From Strigamia acuminata (lineage: Eukaryota > Arthropoda > Chilopoda > Geophilomorpha > Linotaeniidae), in NCBI GenBank assembly GCA_949358305.1, contig OX442324.1, positions 1,167,501 to 1,231,500 of the forward strand: DNA of 64,000 nt. The letters are read 5' to 3'. Shown here piece by piece: positions 61,597 through 64,000 of this stretch (positions are counted from its first letter, which is position 1; every line of letters begins with the position of its first letter). The notes under the pieces were generated by a model, which made no database searches, was not told where the DNA came from, and was given only the letters and a program-made list of their open reading frames with translations. The translations under genes were made by a program, and so were the position numbers.

Positions 61597-62095
61597 TGTT
61601 CATTCCATACGCGTGTTGGGTGAGTGTTGACAAAGGAGACATGATTTATTAAGCTTGGCTTAAAACCAGCAAACAATATGGCTGCCACTTTATTAGCAGT
61701 CTAGTAAAAGTGTGACCTCACACATACACAAAGCAGGACAAATCCCCTGTGGATTACAGAATGAATCTCCTAGGATTCCAAAACATAAGCTATACAATGA
61801 CTATAGAACAAATCACACAGGTACAAATAAGGCGCAGTGTTTGGACCAGCACCGAAAAACCTCAAATGCGGGATACAACAACTCCTCGCTATCGTACACG
61901 GAACCAAACACTGTCAACGATAGTTTGCATTGATGCAACGACATGCTAATCACATTGGGTATTCATCGTACACAGGGCCAATGTGTCATAGCACTGGACC
62001 GCAGCTCAAACATCGTTCCTGGCGCGCTAAGACAGAAACACGCACCGTAAACAAGTCGTTATACGCGATCACTATGGAAACTGATTCCCAACAGC
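61597..62095 (-). repeat. Copia-3 5' LTR (outer end uncertain)
   Basis: The LTR should begin next to the primer site (TGTTCATTCC on the plus strand). There is no second copy in the window, so its far end cannot be fixed; 62095 is only where a different repeat starts. Confidence 0.4.
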
Positions 62096-62097
62096 AG

Positions 62098-62330
62098 TCA
62101 CATTGCACATAACTTAGCTGAATAATGGAGATAATTTTCCTGCAGGAATCTTGCAGGGAATTATTTCTACTTTTCAGCTAAATTATGTGCAATGTGACCG
62201 CTGCAGGACACCTGCAAGAGTCCTGCAGCAGTCACATTGCACATAACTTAGCTGAATAATGGAAATAATTTTCCTGCAGGAATCTTGCAAGAATTCTTGC
62301 ATTCTTTATCTTGCAGGTTCAATCCTACAT
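62098..62330. repeat. PstI-rich foldback and direct repeat
   Basis: GTCACATTGCACATAA (62098) and its complement (ending 62198) flank about 46-bp imperfect arms. The left arm is repeated directly at 62231. CTGCAG or CCTGCAGG words recur throughout. Confidence 0.8.
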
Positions 62331-62354
62331 AAAACCCCTGCAGGATCAAGTTTG

Positions 62355-63113
62355 CTAAGCCAATTCCTGCAGGATCCTGCAAACCTTTTTTATAAGGGCC
62401 TGCATAGAATACATGTGCGCGTACAGCTGCGCAAAATAAAGATTAATATATTCAAGATCAGCTTTATCTGGATCGAAACAAGGTGGTTTTCCTGGTTTAA
62501 AACAGTTTTTATCTTTACTTGGTTTTTGCGCCCTTACTGACGGCAGTGACAACTTAGCCTTTGTATTCGACCTGTCCCTCGGAAATCCCATTTTGGAATA
62601 CAACATCGAACTCATCAAATCTCGATTTGCCCGAGTGGAGTAATCCACTAGAACAGATTCTCTCGATGGAGCCTGGGTGTAGGTCGTCGCCATCGCCAGC
62701 ATTGGTGGCACCGTTGTTGTATAAACAGTTGGCACAGCTGTTGCGGACGTTCTCGTCTGCTGGCCTCGATGATCAGTCTCCTGATGTTGGTGCAGACGTG
62801 CTATGGGAAGTCCTAATTCATATGGCGTCGAGTTGCCTGTTACTCTTATGGATCCATGCGAGGATCCACCGTCCAAGGACCGTGCAGTCCCTGTTCGTAG
62901 AGAGCGAGGGCCTTGTTGAAACATTTCGCGAATCTCATTTACTAGACCTCGTGTTTGAGCATAGTATTGGTTACGCAAGTCGGACATCAACAAACTTTCC
63001 GATTGTAATGCTACGGGGTCTACTAATGCTCTAGGCCACGTTGGACAGAAAAAAGTGTTAGATATAGTGATAATTGTTAGACGTTCAGATCTGATTATTG
63101 AAGTGTATAACAT
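62355..63113 (-). CDS. Unrecognised 252-residue ORF
   Basis: The ORF has an ATG start. The middle is Ser/Thr/Arg-rich and low in order (LHQHQETDHRGQQTRTSATA), and the end is helical with Tyr and Leu (YINLYFAQLYAHMYSMQALI). There is no zinc knuckle and no catalytic motif. It could be an exon, or a gag-like piece of a retroelement; it runs into PstI-repeat sequence at its 3' end, which speaks against a conserved gene. Confidence 0.3.
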   Translation of the reverse strand: MLYTSIIRSERLTIITISNTFFCPTWPRALVDPVALQSESLLMSDLRNQYYAQTRGLVNEIREMFQQGPRSLRTGTARSLDGGSSHGSIRVTGNSTPYELGLPIARLHQHQETDHRGQQTRTSATAVPTVYTTTVPPMLAMATTYTQAPSRESVLVDYSTRANRDLMSSMLYSKMGFPRDRSNTKAKLSLPSVRAQKPSKDKNCFKPGKPPCFDPDKADLEYINLYFAQLYAHMYSMQALIKKVCRILQELA

Positions 63114-63241
63114 TGTTTAAATACGAGAATTTATAGTCTTTAGTCGAAATGTTGAAAGCGTATTTGTATCTGTAAATGGTATTATATATGATGATCGTTT
63201 ATTGTATTAACTGGCTGAATTTCGGCTTATTTGATGTAAAA

Positions 63242-63904
63242 TGTTATAATGTTGTTACTTGTATGCGGTACGAGGGCGCCACACGCAATGTGTTATCGTT
63301 CTCGTAACGTGTTAGTCTGTGGTGATGATGTCAAAGCAATGACATCATCGTGGTGAGAGATTGTATCTTTATTTATTATCTTTTTCGTTTTGTCATAAGA
63401 TTTGTACTGTGTGTAAATTCAATGACGTCACCAGAATAAAAGTCATTCATTCTGTTTTAGTTTGCAACCGTGTACGTGTGTTTTTTTTCTGCTAAAAACC
63501 TCATTATACATTCATGAAAATAGGCCCAGATTGGATCAACTTCACCTATTTTCTAGGCTGACAGTTTTGGACATCACATTTGAGATTCAACTACATTTGA
63601 ATACAACTTAGATTGTGAAACACAGACATTTGTTTCACATTGGGACAATATGTGACAATATAACATTGTCACATGTGAGTACATTTATTCTATACTTTAT
63701 AATCATTTACGTTGTTTATTCCGAATTACACACGTCGCAAGGAGCGAACGTTACAACGACGTTAACGCCGTCGAATGCGAGCAACGTCGGAAAGCCTAAC
63801 GACTCGCCGCCCGACGTTTGACGATTTTCTGGATAGGACATTCTTTAATCGGGTATATTATAATTTCCACTGCGTTTATGTACATTATTTGCGAGTGTCC
63901 TACA
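63242..63904 (+). repeat. Copia-5 5' LTR
   Basis: The segment begins TGTTATAATGTTG and ends GAGTGTCCTACA, directly before a copia primer site. It contains AATAAA at about 63438. The second LTR is outside the window. Confidence 0.7.
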
Positions 63905-63920
63905 TGGTAGCAGAGGATGG
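63905..63920 (+). other. Copia-5 primer binding site
   Basis: TGGTAGCAGAGGATGG follows the LTR directly, the same initiator tRNA-Met half-site type as in Copia-4. Confidence 0.8.
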
Positions 63921-63970
63921 TTCTGCTAAAACCCGAAATCGACGGAAATTAGTGACCATTCTGAGAGAAA

Positions 63971-64000
63971 ATGGCGTCGAAAGGAAGCACGGCGTCGGCA
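63971..64000 (+). CDS. gag: Copia-5 Gag start, cut by the window end
   Basis: The first ATG after the primer site opens a frame reading MASKGSTASA to the window edge, in the position of gag in Copia-2 (62 nt after its primer site) and with the MA(S/A)K-type start of such Gags. Only ten codons are visible. Confidence 0.6.
   Translation, partial: MASKGSTASA

Overview
The window looks like nuclear DNA of an animal, probably an invertebrate. The evidence is a GC-rich nested tandem array resembling a ribosomal-RNA intergenic spacer, metazoan-type Ty1/copia and Ty3/gypsy elements primed by recognisable tRNAs, mariner-like foldback elements, and a Polinton of the adenovirus-like (adintovirus) kind. 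The species cannot be named from the sequence. I see no ordinary host protein-coding gene; nearly every coding region belongs to a mobile element.

The layout is transposons nested inside transposons, readable from target-site duplications. (1) 1-2846: about 1-kb units, each holding 9-10 copies of a 64-bp GC-rich repeat and one TATA-bearing block; the array stops abruptly at a diverged LTR fragment (2847-3180) and a one-armed mariner-like MITE (to 3556). (2) Copia-1 (+ strand) begins at 3557 as a gag fragment and resumes at 34051 (to 37817). It is split at the 6-bp duplication GGGATT by a Polinton occupying 3813-34044, with ~100-bp terminal inverted repeats. (3) The Polinton is itself split near its left end by a complete 13.26-kb Ty3/gypsy element (4061-17317, minus strand) with 1160-bp LTRs that look identical, so the Polinton proper is about 17 kb. 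(4) From 37860 to at least 61597 lies Copia-3 (minus strand, decayed). It is interrupted by Copia-2 (38146-47290, + strand), by two mariner-like foldback MITEs (48588-49344 and 49359-50129) and by Copia-4 (51734-59732, minus strand). Copia-2 carries a 1.7-kb MITE in its coding region and a solo LTR in its 3' LTR; Copia-4 carries a 1.0-kb foldback element with two Pol III promoter-like cores. (5) The right end holds a PstI-rich foldback repeat, an unrecognised ORF, and the 5' LTR, primer site and first gag codons of Copia-5.

The Polinton encodes a protein-primed-type DNA polymerase B at its left end. Next comes a compact leftward block: fibre-like coiled-coil protein, adenain-like protease, small basic pX-like protein, major capsid, a tiny ORF, penton-like minor capsid, a PX-like protein and a packaging ATPase. 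A rightward block follows: zinc ribbon, phospholipase A2, chromodomain integrase, a second adenain-like protease and two small unknown ORFs. Two themes stand out. Almost every gene start is preceded within about 25 nt by a T-A(5-8) tract, often directly as TAAAAAATG. In addition, three neighbouring domain pairs meet at A-homopolymers where frame slippage would join or separate them.

The gypsy element has intact gag, pol and a third ORF. Gag and pol overlap at a textbook -1 frameshift site. Pol carries five AT-hook motifs between RNase H and integrase. The third ORF has a DnaJ-type zinc finger. The whole element is studded with about 40 copies of the hexamer ACGCGT.
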